Shown here: positions 1-6,355 of the stretch, in pieces
How positions within the stretch are numbered: the first letter of the stretch is position 1
How the letters are laid out: each line of letters begins with the position of its first letter
Origin: a bacterium
Lineage (GTDB): Bacteria; Patescibacteria; Gracilibacteria; 1-14-2-50-48-13
Reading direction: 5' to 3'
NCBI GenBank assembly: GCA_030430105.1
Contig: JAUIFW010000038.1
Coordinates: forward strand, 1 to 9,273
DNA: 9,273 bases
Made by a program: the position numbers and the translations under genes
The notes under the pieces: model-generated
Told to the model about the DNA's origin: nothing
What the model saw: the letters and a program-made list of their open reading frames with translations, nothing else
The model's database searches: none

Positions 1-239
1 ACGTTATCTCTGAGAGACACAGGCATCGCTATGAATTTAACAACGCGTATCGCGACATGCTTCAGGAGAAAGGCCTACAAATTTCAGGGTTCTACAAGGA
101 GGAAGACATCATGGAGATTGTAGAAATCAAGGATCACCCCTTTATGGTAGGAGCACAGTTCCACCCAGAACTCACATCCAGACCTACCAAGCCAAGCCCA
201 CTCTTTGCAGCCCTCCTAGAAGCGTGCATACGGCACTAG
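1..239 (+). CDS. pyrG: CTP synthase, C-terminal part (5' truncated)
   Basis: CTP synthase makes CTP from UTP, ATP and glutamine, the last step of de novo pyrimidine nucleotide synthesis in the cytoplasm. Only the last 78 codons are here; the reading frame begins at base 3 and ends at TAG 237-239. The fragment opens with the family's [13 protein letters not shown] stretch of the glutamine amidotransferase domain. It then carries the QFHPE motif (His codon 162-164), which holds the His and Glu of the Cys-His-Glu triad that releases ammonia from glutamine. The short tail after [10 protein letters not shown] is normal for the family, so the 3' end looks complete. The catalytic Cys and the synthetase domain lie off the left edge. 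The sortase gene starts 48 bases downstream on the same strand, and I see no convincing terminator between them, so read-through is possible. Confidence 0.95.
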   Translation, partial: VISERHRHRYEFNNAYRDMLQEKGLQISGFYKEEDIMEIVEIKDHPFMVGAQFHPELTSRPTKPSPLFAALLEACIRH

Positions 240-287
240 CCAGTGAACAAAACCGCATGTATGATAAAGCGGTAAAATCCTCAAAGC

Positions 288-1202
288 ATGAAGCACTATC
301 AACAGCGAGCTAGGAGCAAATACGCCCACACAGGACTGTTCAGCCCCACGGAGTCCTCTCGCTTTTCCTATGCCTTCTCTCCAGAGGATCTCAGAAAGGA
401 AGTGCGCAAATCCATGCGAGAAGTCTTTCGCCCAAAGGGCAACCGTACGCAGATGATGGTAAAGGATATCGGTAGGTATCTTGCAACAACCACACTAGTA
501 TTTCTCCTTCTCCTCACACTCATCAATATTCCTGCGTATCTTGCACAGGCAGGGTTTTGGGTAGAACACAACCTCTTCTCTGAGCAAGAGGTACAAGAGG
601 AGTTCACTCATTTCCTCCAGAAAAACGACCTAAAAACCACTGCTAAATTCGAAAAGAACATCGATGGTTTTTTCGATGATATACGCCTGGGATCAGAAGG
701 AAGTTTCCAAGAGGAAACCATTCAGGCCATCTCTGTAGTTCCTCCGGACAACCGCATAGTGATCCCAGCCATAGGGAAAAACATACCTATCAAGAGTATC
801 AGCACAAGACACCTACTCAACGAAGACTGGAAAGCACTCGAGGACGAGATCCAGGAGGCCTTGAAGGAGGGTGTGGTGCATTACCCAGGTACTGCAGATC
901 CTGGAGATGTGGGAAATAGCTTCATTACAGGCCATAGTTCCTACTATCTTTGGGATCCAGGTCGGTACAAGGACGTGTTTGCCTTACTACACAATGTAGA
1001 GGTGGGTGATGAGATCACCGTGTTTTTCGAGCAGGAGCGACACAACTATATTGTCGAAGAGAAAAAAATAGTCTCACCTGAAGACGTAGATGTTTTAAAG
1101 CAAACAGAAGACCGCAGACTTACACTCATGACCTGTACGCCTATTGGCACCAATATCAACCGTCTGATTATCATAGCCCGCGAAGTGGAGGCAGGAGCAT
1201 AG
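288..1202 (+). CDS. Membrane-anchored sortase (transpeptidase)
   Basis: The 304-residue product is a sortase family cysteine transpeptidase, which cleaves a sorting signal on exported proteins and joins them to another surface group. It has a long basic cytoplasmic N-terminus (about 1-63), one membrane helix (about 64-86, rich in Leu/Ile/Val) and an extracellular part. The catalytic fold occupies about 155-300. The catalytic His is H216 in ITGHSSY, the Cys is C283 in TLMTCTPIGTN (a TLxTC motif), and the Arg is R292 in NRLIII, so the triad is intact. The class is uncertain; TLxTC resembles class D/E enzymes. No clear Shine-Dalgarno precedes ATG 288, but it is the first in-frame start and leaves a sensible signal anchor. 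No sorting-signal (LPXTG-like) substrate is encoded nearby. The last 32 bases overlap the end of convergent recO. Confidence 0.92.
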   Translation: MKHYQQRARSKYAHTGLFSPTESSRFSYAFSPEDLRKEVRKSMREVFRPKGNRTQMMVKDIGRYLATTTLVFLLLLTLINIPAYLAQAGFWVEHNLFSEQEVQEEFTHFLQKNDLKTTAKFEKNIDGFFDDIRLGSEGSFQEETIQAISVVPPDNRIVIPAIGKNIPIKSISTRHLLNEDWKALEDEIQEALKEGVVHYPGTADPGDVGNSFITGHSSYYLWDPGRYKDVFALLHNVEVGDEITVFFEQERHNYIVEEKKIVSPEDVDVLKQTEDRRLTLMTCTPIGTNINRLIIIAREVEAGA

Positions 1203-1884
1203 CACTCGTCGAGGATTTCCCAGTGAGTTCTTCAAAGACCTGCAGGTACCAATGCCGAAGTCCGGCAAGTACCTGGTCTGGAATATGAATCCCCACTAAC
1301 TCACTATGGGATTTTTTTGCCAAGACACAAAGTGCCTTCTGGACAAGCGGCGAGTAGGGAGCGGCAGCGTGACTAGGAACAAAACCTCCCTCATGCACAT
1401 GAAACGCAGCATCTTGTGATAAAGGAACCAATGCATCTACAGAGAGAAGTCCTAGTTCCATCAACAACGTTAAAAGAAAGCTCCCCATAAAGACCTCAGC
1501 CTTCTTGGGGTACGTCATCATATCAGAAAGCGTCGCCTCATACGCAGCATAGACTCCAGGGTGAGCTTCGTGATGGGGAAGTAGTTGGGATAGCATTTCC
1601 AGCATAAACCAGAGGTAGGACATCAGAGCTGCCACCTTCGTAGCGGGAAGCCTAGACTCAGCACGGGCAAGAAAAGGAAAGTCTTCCTTACCCATAAGCT
1701 CTAGATCCACAGGCACAGCTTCTGCACACGCCATGCTTGTTTTGGAATTCAACTTACCTATACCGCGAGCAAGCACATGAATAAGTCCCTGAGACTCCGT
1801 AAACATCAGGAGCGTCTGTGCACCCTTCGTTGTCTTGGATTTCTTACTCAATAGTACACCTCGCGTACGCCTCGCGCCGTTCAT
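1171..1884 (-). CDS. recO: DNA repair protein RecO
   Basis: RecO, with RecR and RecF, loads RecA onto SSB-coated single-stranded DNA during gap repair. The 237-residue product has the usual family length. Residues 5-60 match the N-terminal OB fold: a basic RGVLLSKKSKTTKG start, then LLMFTESQGLIHVLARG, which is the typical position of the 'fTe..Gl..v.akG' core. The rest is the helical C-terminal domain, including FLLTLLMELGLL and HVHEGGFVPSH. Only two cysteines are present (C53, C186), so the four-Cys zinc site of many RecO proteins is missing. ATG 1884 was chosen over an in-frame ATG at 1977 because it gives an ATGA overlap with the ftsX stop and a normal N-terminus; the extra 31 residues would lie inside ftsX. 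No Shine-Dalgarno is seen, so translation is probably coupled to ftsX. The stop lies inside the convergent sortase gene. Confidence 0.82.
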   Translation of the reverse strand: MNGARRTRGVLLSKKSKTTKGAQTLLMFTESQGLIHVLARGIGKLNSKTSMACAEAVPVDLELMGKEDFPFLARAESRLPATKVAALMSYLWFMLEMLSQLLPHHEAHPGVYAAYEATLSDMMTYPKKAEVFMGSFLLTLLMELGLLSVDALVPLSQDAAFHVHEGGFVPSHAAAPYSPLVQKALCVLAKKSHSELVGIHIPDQVLAGLRHWYLQVFEELTGKSSTSAMLLPPLRGL

Positions 1885-2831
1885 AGCTTGGGTAAGTATT
1901 GCTTGAGGGCAAATCGCACTCCAAGCCAAGCCACCACACCAAAGAGTGCAAGCATCTTCAAAAGCTCGATAAACCAAGAACTACCCATATAGCGCAGAAG
2001 AAGAGAAGAAACATCAGACAGAAGGAGCTCTACTCCCGATACAGCGCCACTCGTCACCGAACCTACCACCTGGAATTGAAGTAAGAAGGCCATATACACA
2101 CCAAAGCTCGCAAGCACCCCGAGGAGAGAAAGCAGTATCATCTCCAAATAAAAGGGCTGCTCAATAACCTTTCGCGAAGCACCCACCAATTCCATCACCT
2201 CCACTTCCTTTTTCCTTGTATAGAGAAGTATACGAGTCGTATTCAAAAGAATAAGCACAGCTACTCCCGCAAGAAGGAGATAGAGTACCAAAAACACTGT
2301 GCGGGTAATCAAAGAAAGCGAAGAAAAGGCAGCCAAACGCTTCACCTGTTCATCGAAGTAACTAAAATCCAAAATCCCCTCATACACAGGCTCCTGCAAA
2401 AGGGAAACCACCTGATCCACACCCCCCTGGTGAAATCCACGCACTGTGATCAACGGCTGAAGCACCTGTCCACCTTGATACTCTTCTAAAAACGCTACAG
2501 TTTCATTGATGAGCTCAGGCAGATCAGAATCCTCCTGTAGTGTCGCAAGTGCCTCTCGACTAGAGAGCACATCCGCCTCGAGACCCATAGCTTCTAGCCT
2601 TGTATCAAGCTCGAGCACCAAGGAGTTATCCACACTTATCCCCGATTTTAAAAAGAGGGTAATATCAAGTTGCCCCTCTGTCTGCTGTGCCCCAGCTTCC
2701 ACGAGTACCCCCACAGAAGAAAGCACAAAGAGAAAAAGGCTCACCAATAGGGTCGTAGCAAAGACTCCAAGACTAACGAGCTTGTTGCGAAGTATACTTT
2801 GCCAAGTGAGGGAGAGAGAGGGCATTAGCAT
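1881..2831 (-). CDS. ftsX: Cell division protein FtsX (ABC-type permease-like subunit)
   Basis: FtsX is the membrane partner of the FtsE ATPase; the pair signals across the membrane to activate peptidoglycan hydrolases at division. The 316-residue product has the family layout. There is a first membrane helix (about 20-45), an extracellular domain (about 46-172) and three C-terminal helices (about 175-200, 228-254, 288-308). Between helices 2 and 3 lies the family signature, RKKEVEVMELVGASRKVI followed by QPFYLEMILL, the expected FtsE-contact region. FtsE is not adjacent, which is unusual since ftsE and ftsX normally sit together. Two starts are possible: ATG 2831 overlaps galU by 7 bp, and ATG 2825 gives a one-base TAATG junction with the galU stop. 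They differ by two residues. The 3' end overlaps recO by four bases (ATGA). Confidence 0.9.
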   Translation of the reverse strand: MLMPSLSLTWQSILRNKLVSLGVFATTLLVSLFLFVLSSVGVLVEAGAQQTEGQLDITLFLKSGISVDNSLVLELDTRLEAMGLEADVLSSREALATLQEDSDLPELINETVAFLEEYQGGQVLQPLITVRGFHQGGVDQVVSLLQEPVYEGILDFSYFDEQVKRLAAFSSLSLITRTVFLVLYLLLAGVAVLILLNTTRILLYTRKKEVEVMELVGASRKVIEQPFYLEMILLSLLGVLASFGVYMAFLLQFQVVGSVTSGAVSGVELLLSDVSSLLLRYMGSSWFIELLKMLALFGVVAWLGVRFALKQYLPKL

Positions 2832-3700
2832 AGGCCTGATTCCTTAAGATGTTGAAGAAAAACGTCCTTGAGATCAGGGCGATCTTTGAGGTATTCCAAT
2901 GTTGTTCGAAGCCAAGCAGCGGGGTCTCCAGTAGTAAACCATTTCCCACCCTCCACAGGCTGGGCAACCACTTTCTTACCTTGATTGATGAGGCCAAGCA
3001 CACCATCTACCAGCCACAGCTCATTATCCTTACCCAGATCCTGTTTCTCAAGCACTTCAAAGATAGCAGGGGAGAGAAGGTATCGTCCAAACCCAGCAAG
3101 GTCGGAGGGAGCTTCCTCCTTGGATGGCTTCTCCACGATATTTGTCACCACGCGCTCCTCACTACCTTCCTCAAGGGCATAGCTTCCAAATTTGTGAATC
3201 TCATCCATGGAAACCTGCTGTGCTCCAAGCACACAATCAGCACCCGTACGCTCATAGGTATCAATGAGCTGCTTGGTGAAAGAAACCTTAGATCGCACCA
3301 AGTCGTCCCCATACGCGTAAATAAACGGCTCATCACCAATAAGTTCCTTCACATTGAGACAAGGAGTCCCATTCCCATAGGGTCCCTTTTGCCTGATATA
3401 CACAAAAGAAGCCATGGTAGGAATCGACGCGATCTTCTCAAGCCGATCCAACTTTCCTTGCTCCTTGAGGTGATGCTCCAGCTCAAAGCTATGATCAAAA
3501 TGATCCTCAAGGGCACGCTTGTCCCAAGAGGTTACAAAGATAATTTCTGTAATCCCAGCCTCAACCATCTCCTCCACAATATACTGAACAATTGGCTTAT
3601 CAATAATAGGCAACATCTCCTTTGGGCATGCCTTGGTTGCGGGTAAAAATCTCGTTCCGTGTCCTGCTACTGCAATCACTCCCTTACGAATCTTCTGCAT
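2825..3700 (-). CDS. galU: UTP-glucose-1-phosphate uridylyltransferase
   Basis: The enzyme joins UTP and glucose-1-phosphate to make UDP-glucose, a precursor for surface glycans and glycolipids, in the cytoplasm. The 291-residue product is of normal length. It begins with the nucleotide-binding signature GTRFLPATKACPKEMLPI (from G15), continues with DKPIVQYIVEEM, and has the metal/sugar region AYGDDL (D132, D133), the IVEKP motif (189-193) and a late TTGDP. The loop after the signature Gly reads AGHGTR, where AGLGTR or AGMGTR is more usual. No Shine-Dalgarno is seen before ATG 3700. A hairpin-capable inverted repeat lies about 10 bases upstream of the start. It follows hsp20 by 40 bases and overlaps ftsX, so it is probably the second gene of an hsp20-galU-ftsX-recO transcript. 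Confidence 0.95.
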   Translation of the reverse strand: MQKIRKGVIAVAGHGTRFLPATKACPKEMLPIIDKPIVQYIVEEMVEAGITEIIFVTSWDKRALEDHFDHSFELEHHLKEQGKLDRLEKIASIPTMASFVYIRQKGPYGNGTPCLNVKELIGDEPFIYAYGDDLVRSKVSFTKQLIDTYERTGADCVLGAQQVSMDEIHKFGSYALEEGSEERVVTNIVEKPSKEEAPSDLAGFGRYLLSPAIFEVLEKQDLGKDNELWLVDGVLGLINQGKKVVAQPVEGGKWFTTGDPAAWLRTTLEYLKDRPDLKDVFLQHLKESGLC

Positions 3701-3710
3701 AATCTAATAA

Positions 3711-3747
3711 TGAGTAACGTACGGTCAGGATACCACAGGGTTACTCA
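3711..3747 (-). promoter_or_regulatory. Inverted repeat / RNA hairpin between hsp20 and galU
   Basis: TGAGTAAC at 3711-3718 is the exact reverse complement of GTTACTCA at 3740-3747. In the minus-strand transcript this gives an 8-bp outer stem. Inside it GUGGU can pair with ACCGU (two G-U pairs) around a six-base loop, leaving a 3x2 internal loop. The 5' arm covers the hsp20 stop codon and the structure ends about 10 bases before the galU start. No strong T-run follows, so it is not a standard terminator; attenuation, mRNA processing or control of galU translation are possible. Confidence 0.45.
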
Positions 3748-4229
3748 AGTTCAATCCGTATAGTGCGCTCCTGCTTGGACACAGATTTTGGAATACGAAC
3801 CACGAGAAACTGAGAGTCCAAAAGTTTCGCAGAAATCTCCTCTATACGAGCGACCTCAGGGAGAATAATAGGGCGGGAACGCTCTCCCATCTCAAGCTCC
3901 TCTGTATGAGCAAAGGAAGCAAGTTCCTTAAACTCCTCAGGAAGCTCCTGCTTAATGGTAATCATAAGTACTCCTTCCTTCACAGACACGCGTACATCCT
4001 CCTCCATGCACCCTGCCACGGCGGCGAGCACCACAATCTCATCTGGCATGCTGTAGACGTTCACCTTCAGTTCCTGCTCCTGTTGAATAGATGATCGACT
4101 CGCGATAGTCTCTTCCTCTCGAAATAATGTATCCTGCACCTGCTCTTTAGAATCGGATCCTAGCACTGAATCATCATCGTCTGAAAAAAAGGAATTTTTG
4201 CCGAGCGACATTTTGGTGAAGAAAGACAT
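3741..4229 (-). CDS. Small heat shock protein, Hsp20/alpha-crystallin family
   Basis: Hsp20 proteins are ATP-independent holdase chaperones that bind unfolding proteins. With the chosen start the product has 162 residues. The N-terminal arm (about 1-50) is variable and has a run of four Asp (17-20). The alpha-crystallin domain (about 52-150) begins LKVNVYSMPDEIVVLAAVAG and includes GVLMITIKQE. It then has RSRPIILPEVARIEEISAKL and ends LVVRIPKSV, matching the order of beta strands in the family. The tail TIRIELE contains an I-x-I (157-159), the usual oligomer contact. The usual 'dGvL' near the end of the domain is replaced by DSQFL. The frame is open further upstream, but ATG 4229 sits about 20 bases after a promoter predicted at 4257-4286; ATG 4241 would be nearly leaderless. 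It is the first gene of the minus-strand cluster. Confidence 0.85.
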   Translation of the reverse strand: MSFFTKMSLGKNSFFSDDDDSVLGSDSKEQVQDTLFREEETIASRSSIQQEQELKVNVYSMPDEIVVLAAVAGCMEEDVRVSVKEGVLMITIKQELPEEFKELASFAHTEELEMGERSRPIILPEVARIEEISAKLLDSQFLVVRIPKSVSKQERTIRIELE

Positions 4230-4256
4230 GGTGTAGTTCATACATAAACAAGTACC

Positions 4257-4286
4257 ATTGTACGGAAACCTACCCCCCTCTGGCAA
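4257..4286 (-). promoter_or_regulatory. Predicted sigma70-type promoter of hsp20
   Basis: On the minus strand a -35 TTGCCA (4281-4286) is followed after 18 bases by a -10 TACAAT (4257-4262). Transcription would begin near 4250, about 20 bases before ATG 4229. A run of six G lies inside the spacer. No CIRCE-type repeat is seen. Predicted by eye only. Confidence 0.5.
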
Positions 4287-4306
4287 GATCGGGAGGGAAG
4301 TACTCC

Positions 4307-4334
4307 TTGAACTTCGAGCAAAAGCTTCTATAGT
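4307..4334 (+). promoter_or_regulatory. Predicted sigma70-type promoter of the 646-residue membrane protein gene
   Basis: A -35 TTGAAC (4307-4312) is followed after 16 bases by a -10 TATAGT (4329-4334). The start site would fall near 4341, about 23 bases before ATG 4364. The -10 overlaps a perfect palindrome by two bases. It is divergent from the hsp20 promoter. Confidence 0.5.
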
Positions 4335-4344
4335 GTACGTACAC
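4333..4344. promoter_or_regulatory. 12-bp perfect palindrome, operator candidate
   Basis: GTGTACGTACAC is its own reverse complement. It runs from the end of the predicted -10 box to the predicted start site of the plus-strand gene, where a bound dimeric repressor would block initiation. No regulator gene is adjacent and the binding protein is unknown. Confidence 0.4.
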
Positions 4345-4351
4345 ACTCTTT

Positions 4352-4359
4352 GGAAGAAG
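4352..4359 (+). promoter_or_regulatory. Ribosome binding site supporting ATG 4364
   Basis: GGAAGAAG lies 4 bases before ATG 4364; its GGA core is 9 bases from the start codon. This favours 4364 over the later in-frame ATGs, such as 4421, for the membrane protein. Confidence 0.5.
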
Positions 4360-4363
4360 ATAC

Positions 4364-6304
4364 ATGCGCGCGAATGCCTCCTTTTACACATCAATTTCTG
4401 TAGTTCGAAGTCCGGACCACATGCATGAGACCTTCAACATCTCCGTTACGGAAGGTGTTGATCTCTTCTTAGCTATTGGATTTAGCCATATTCTCGACGA
4501 AGCCCTCTGTCGCAACACCATGTACAGCATGGTGCAGATGCTCCAGCAGGCTCTTTTTGATAATACGTCTGGTGACTATCTCAAGGCCTTTGAAGCAGGA
4601 CTAAAGGAAGTAAACCTCTATCTCGGCAAACGAAATCTTAGTGAAATTGGACTTCTACATAGTGCTATTGGACTCAGAGCAGGAGAAAGTCTCCATATTA
4701 CTAAGACTGGAAATGGAGAAATCTACCTCTGTAGAAAGAAAGCATGTATTCACATCACTGCGGATTTTGAGGAGAGCTACGAAGGGGAAGAAAATGTGGA
4801 GCCAACCATAGAAGATATGATGGGAGATGGAGAAGAGGAATTCTTCAGTAACATGGCTTCAGGTGATCTAGAAAAGGACGACGTGGTCTTGTTTTCAAGC
4901 AACCGACTGAGCCTCCTCCTCGATAGCAGTCAGCTCACCGCATATTTTGGAAAAGCAAAGCTTGAAGTAGGATTTCTCAACCTAGAGAGCAAAATCAAAG
5001 GATGCAATGAGTGTGACGTTGCCATCATTGGTATGAAACAAGAAGAGATACAGATCCCTGTCGCTCCACAGAAACCAAAGCAGCCAAGCATTTCACCACT
5101 ACGAAGAAACACACCAGACTCAGAGCCTACAGAGATTGAGTCACCTGTGCGCTCTTCTATCAATCAATTCATTTCCCGTAACTCACAAGCCATGCGAGAC
5201 CCTCAAAAACGCCGCAATATGTATACCTTTGGTATTGTTGTGGTCCTTGTGCTTCTCGTGCTCAGCGTGGGAGCATCACTTTCCAACAATCAAAACGAAC
5301 AGCTCAAGATTGAATTTGAAACGAAGTATAATGAAGCTCGAAATGAGCTCACCCTAGCAAAAAATGAGACGATAAAGGGAGACCTAGATGCGGCAAGAGG
5401 TCACGTCACTGCAGCAAAGGATATCGCCCTTGAAATCAAAGACATGAATATAGCCACCACCGACGTGGCAGAGCTCCTTGGAGAAATCACAGAGGTAGAG
5501 GACACAGCCAACAACGTGTCTCGCATCGCAGATAGTGATATCTACATGAACCTAGAGGGGAAGCTCGATGGAGAAACACCAAAGGGACTTATCCACATGG
5601 AAGAGAAAATGTATGTCTACACCGTATCAAGTATCTACGGGCCCTTTGTAAGCGCCTCAGGAGATGCAGGGAAGAAGTATCCACTTCCTACCACGGACGT
5701 GATTCTTGATGTCATACCTTTTGATGACGCAGGAGGCCTACTCATCAAACTCACACCAGATAAGGTCGCAGAGTTTGTAAACAACAACTACAGCTTCACC
5801 GATACCACAGGCGTAAAGCTAGGCAGCTTTGGAAGCAACATTTACGTACTTGGAAACGACCAGGTATGGCGATACACACGTAGCCGATCAAGCTACCGAG
5901 GACCAACACCGTGGTTGGCGCAAACAGATAGTAGTCTAGAAACTGCCGTATCCATGGCCATCGATGGGAACATTTACCTCCTCATGAGAGACGGGTCTCT
6001 TCGCATGTACAATCGAGGAAATCGAGTAGAGGATTTCGACATTCGCAATGCTCCAGCAGAACTCTTTGAAGGTATCAACGAGAAAAGCAAGATCCTAGCA
6101 AGTCCTGAGTGGAGCAAACTCTACCTGTTCAATCAATCCACAGGAGCCGTCGCCGTCTTTAGCTTCGATGGTGCCAACGCTATCAATTTCGAGCAACAGA
6201 TTCTCTTCGAGGGAGTCAGCATAGAAACCATCACTATCAGTGAAGATGAAAGCACACTCTATGGAATCAGCTCAGATCTAAAGGTCTATAGGAAAACCTT
6301 ATAG
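4364..6304 (+). CDS. Membrane protein: degenerate PP2C-like cytoplasmic domain, TM helix, probable propeller-like exterior
   Basis: I know no named family for this 646-residue protein. Residues about 20-225 resemble the PP2C/PPM phosphatase fold. The segment LLHSAIGLRAGESLHITKTG then NGEIYLCRK sits where active enzymes have 'GDSraYl', and FFSNMASGDLEKDDVVLFSS matches the 'vsG.l..gD.lll.Sd' strand. The metal-binding aspartates (DG, GDS, DN) are absent, so catalysis is unlikely. A Pro/Ser-rich linker (about 228-262) leads to one membrane helix (287-304) preceded by basic RDPQKRR, placing the N-terminus inside. A charged helical stalk (about 308-385) follows, then about 250 residues of beta-rich repeats with strands such as NIYVLGN, NIYLLMRDGSLRMYN and KLYLFNQSTGAVAVFSF, like a beta-propeller. 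I infer a signalling or scaffold protein. It ends just before a strong terminator. Confidence 0.75.
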   Translation: MRANASFYTSISVVRSPDHMHETFNISVTEGVDLFLAIGFSHILDEALCRNTMYSMVQMLQQALFDNTSGDYLKAFEAGLKEVNLYLGKRNLSEIGLLHSAIGLRAGESLHITKTGNGEIYLCRKKACIHITADFEESYEGEENVEPTIEDMMGDGEEEFFSNMASGDLEKDDVVLFSSNRLSLLLDSSQLTAYFGKAKLEVGFLNLESKIKGCNECDVAIIGMKQEEIQIPVAPQKPKQPSISPLRRNTPDSEPTEIESPVRSSINQFISRNSQAMRDPQKRRNMYTFGIVVVLVLLVLSVGASLSNNQNEQLKIEFETKYNEARNELTLAKNETIKGDLDAARGHVTAAKDIALEIKDMNIATTDVAELLGEITEVEDTANNVSRIADSDIYMNLEGKLDGETPKGLIHMEEKMYVYTVSSIYGPFVSASGDAGKKYPLPTTDVILDVIPFDDAGGLLIKLTPDKVAEFVNNNYSFTDTTGVKLGSFGSNIYVLGNDQVWRYTRSRSSYRGPTPWLAQTDSSLETAVSMAIDGNIYLLMRDGSLRMYNRGNRVEDFDIRNAPAELFEGINEKSKILASPEWSKLYLFNQSTGAVAVFSFDGANAINFEQQILFEGVSIETITISEDESTLYGISSDLKVYRKTL

Positions 6305-6319
6305 GACTTCTGCATACTG

Positions 6320-6350
6320 AAAAATCCCCCGTTAGTAACAGGGGATTTTT
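6320..6350. terminator. Bidirectional intrinsic terminator
   Basis: A 10-bp stem, AAAAATCCCC (6320-6329) with GGGGATTTTT (6341-6350), encloses an 11-base loop in which GTTA and TAAC can also pair. T-runs follow the GC part on both strands, so it can stop the 646-residue gene from the left and the 592-residue gene from the right. It lies between the two convergent genes. Confidence 0.92.
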
Positions 6351-6355
6351 TTGTT

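Noticed and set aside
252..273. ACCGC ... GCGGT inverted repeat before the sortase
   Set aside because: Only 5 bp with a 12-base loop and no T-run on the plus strand; on the minus strand only a short T-rich tail follows. Too weak to call a terminator.
1885..1977. A 31-residue N-terminal extension of RecO
   Set aside because: It is encoded inside ftsX in another frame, does not resemble the RecO N-terminus, and the ATGA start at 1884 explains the gene better.
2849..3646. A 265-codon open frame on the plus strand, antisense to galU
   Set aside because: It lies wholly within galU, whose protein matches its family from end to end; the antisense product has no recognisable motif and no ribosome binding site.
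4230..4394. Longer Hsp20 start giving 217 residues
   Set aside because: The extension is Cys/Arg-rich, crosses both predicted divergent promoters and the start of the neighbouring gene, and is unlike Hsp20 N-termini.
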